Assembly: GCA_021835265.1 (NCBI GenBank)
Contig: JAKBQK010000083.1
Coordinates: 1-5,524 of the forward strand
Length of the DNA stretch: 5,524 nucleotides
Direction: 5' to 3'
From: Thermoplasmata archaeon
GTDB taxonomy: Archaea; Thermoplasmatota; Thermoplasmata; Thermoplasmatales; Thermoplasmataceae
Made by a program: the position numbers and the translations under genes. The notes beneath the pieces were generated by a model that had not been told where the DNA came from, made no database searches, and was given only the letters and a program-made list of their open reading frames with translations. Numbering within the stretch: the first letter of the stretch is position 1; the number at the start of each line of letters is the position of its first letter. Positions 5,427 to 5,524 of this stretch are shown piece by piece.

Positions 5427-5524
5427 ATGTTGCCGAAATCTACTGATCAAATCGAAGTAATTCTTGAAAAGAATTACCCTGGGCATGCAAGAAGGAATAT
5501 TGAATCTTTTTCTTATATTTCCGG
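5427..5524 (+). CDS. N-terminal start of an unrecognised protein (3' partial)
   Basis: An ATG at 5427 opens a frame that runs off the window: MLPKSTDQIEVILEKNYPGH, then ARRNIESFSYIS. An in-frame TAG at 5400-5402 lies upstream and this is the first ATG after it. A GGAG at 5413-5416, ten bases before the ATG, and the TATA box at 5365-5374 support a real gene with a leader of about 30 bases. The residues suggest a soluble, charged N-terminus with no signal peptide. I do not recognise the family. It is on the same strand as the flippase but has its own promoter, so shared function cannot be claimed. Confidence 0.55.
   Translation, partial: MLPKSTDQIEVILEKNYPGHARRNIESFSYIS

Overview
The window looks archaeal, most likely from a Thermoplasmata-type (Ferroplasma/Thermoplasma-like) genome. 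This rests on AT-rich DNA, heavy use of ATA and AGA/AGG codons, and archaeal TATA boxes about 25-30 bases before starts that lack a Shine-Dalgarno site (leaderless style). The gene families are also typical of acidophilic archaea: YHS-domain metal proteins, a copper-type P1B ATPase and a MOP-family flippase. The assignment is an inference, because there is no rRNA or tRNA to anchor it.

Layout: (1) 2-178, the C-terminal end of an unrecognised plus-strand gene. (2) 219-803, minus strand, an intact DNA-3-methyladenine glycosylase I (tag). (3) 895-1035, a complete 46-residue YHS-domain protein, divergent from tag. (4) 1047-3119, a YHS-domain Cu(+)-type P1B ATPase, full length in one reading frame but broken by three in-frame stops (TAA 1260, TAG 1344, TAA 2307) and carrying odd substitutions in its ATP-binding and phosphorylation domains. 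(5) about 3181-3633, the C-terminal third of an AMP-forming acyl-CoA synthetase, without its N-terminal domain. (6) 3763-5325, an intact 520-residue polysaccharide flippase-like membrane protein. (7) 5427 to the edge, the start of an unrecognised gene with its own promoter.

The YHS protein and the YHS-ATPase look like a small copper-handling operon. The stand-alone YHS peptide sits where a CopZ-type chaperone usually does, and the ATPase carries a second YHS copy with the same cysteine spacing. The ATPase has probably been lost: its third stop replaces the glutamate that is nearly invariant in the nucleotide-binding domain. With the neighbouring acyl-CoA synthetase remnant, 1047-3633 forms a decaying block between intact genes.

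The most interesting point is that the ATPase frame has three nonsense codons and no frameshift over about 2 kb. That suggests recent inactivation, or less likely some form of recoding. I found no CRISPR array, insertion sequence, tRNA, rRNA or clearly new system.
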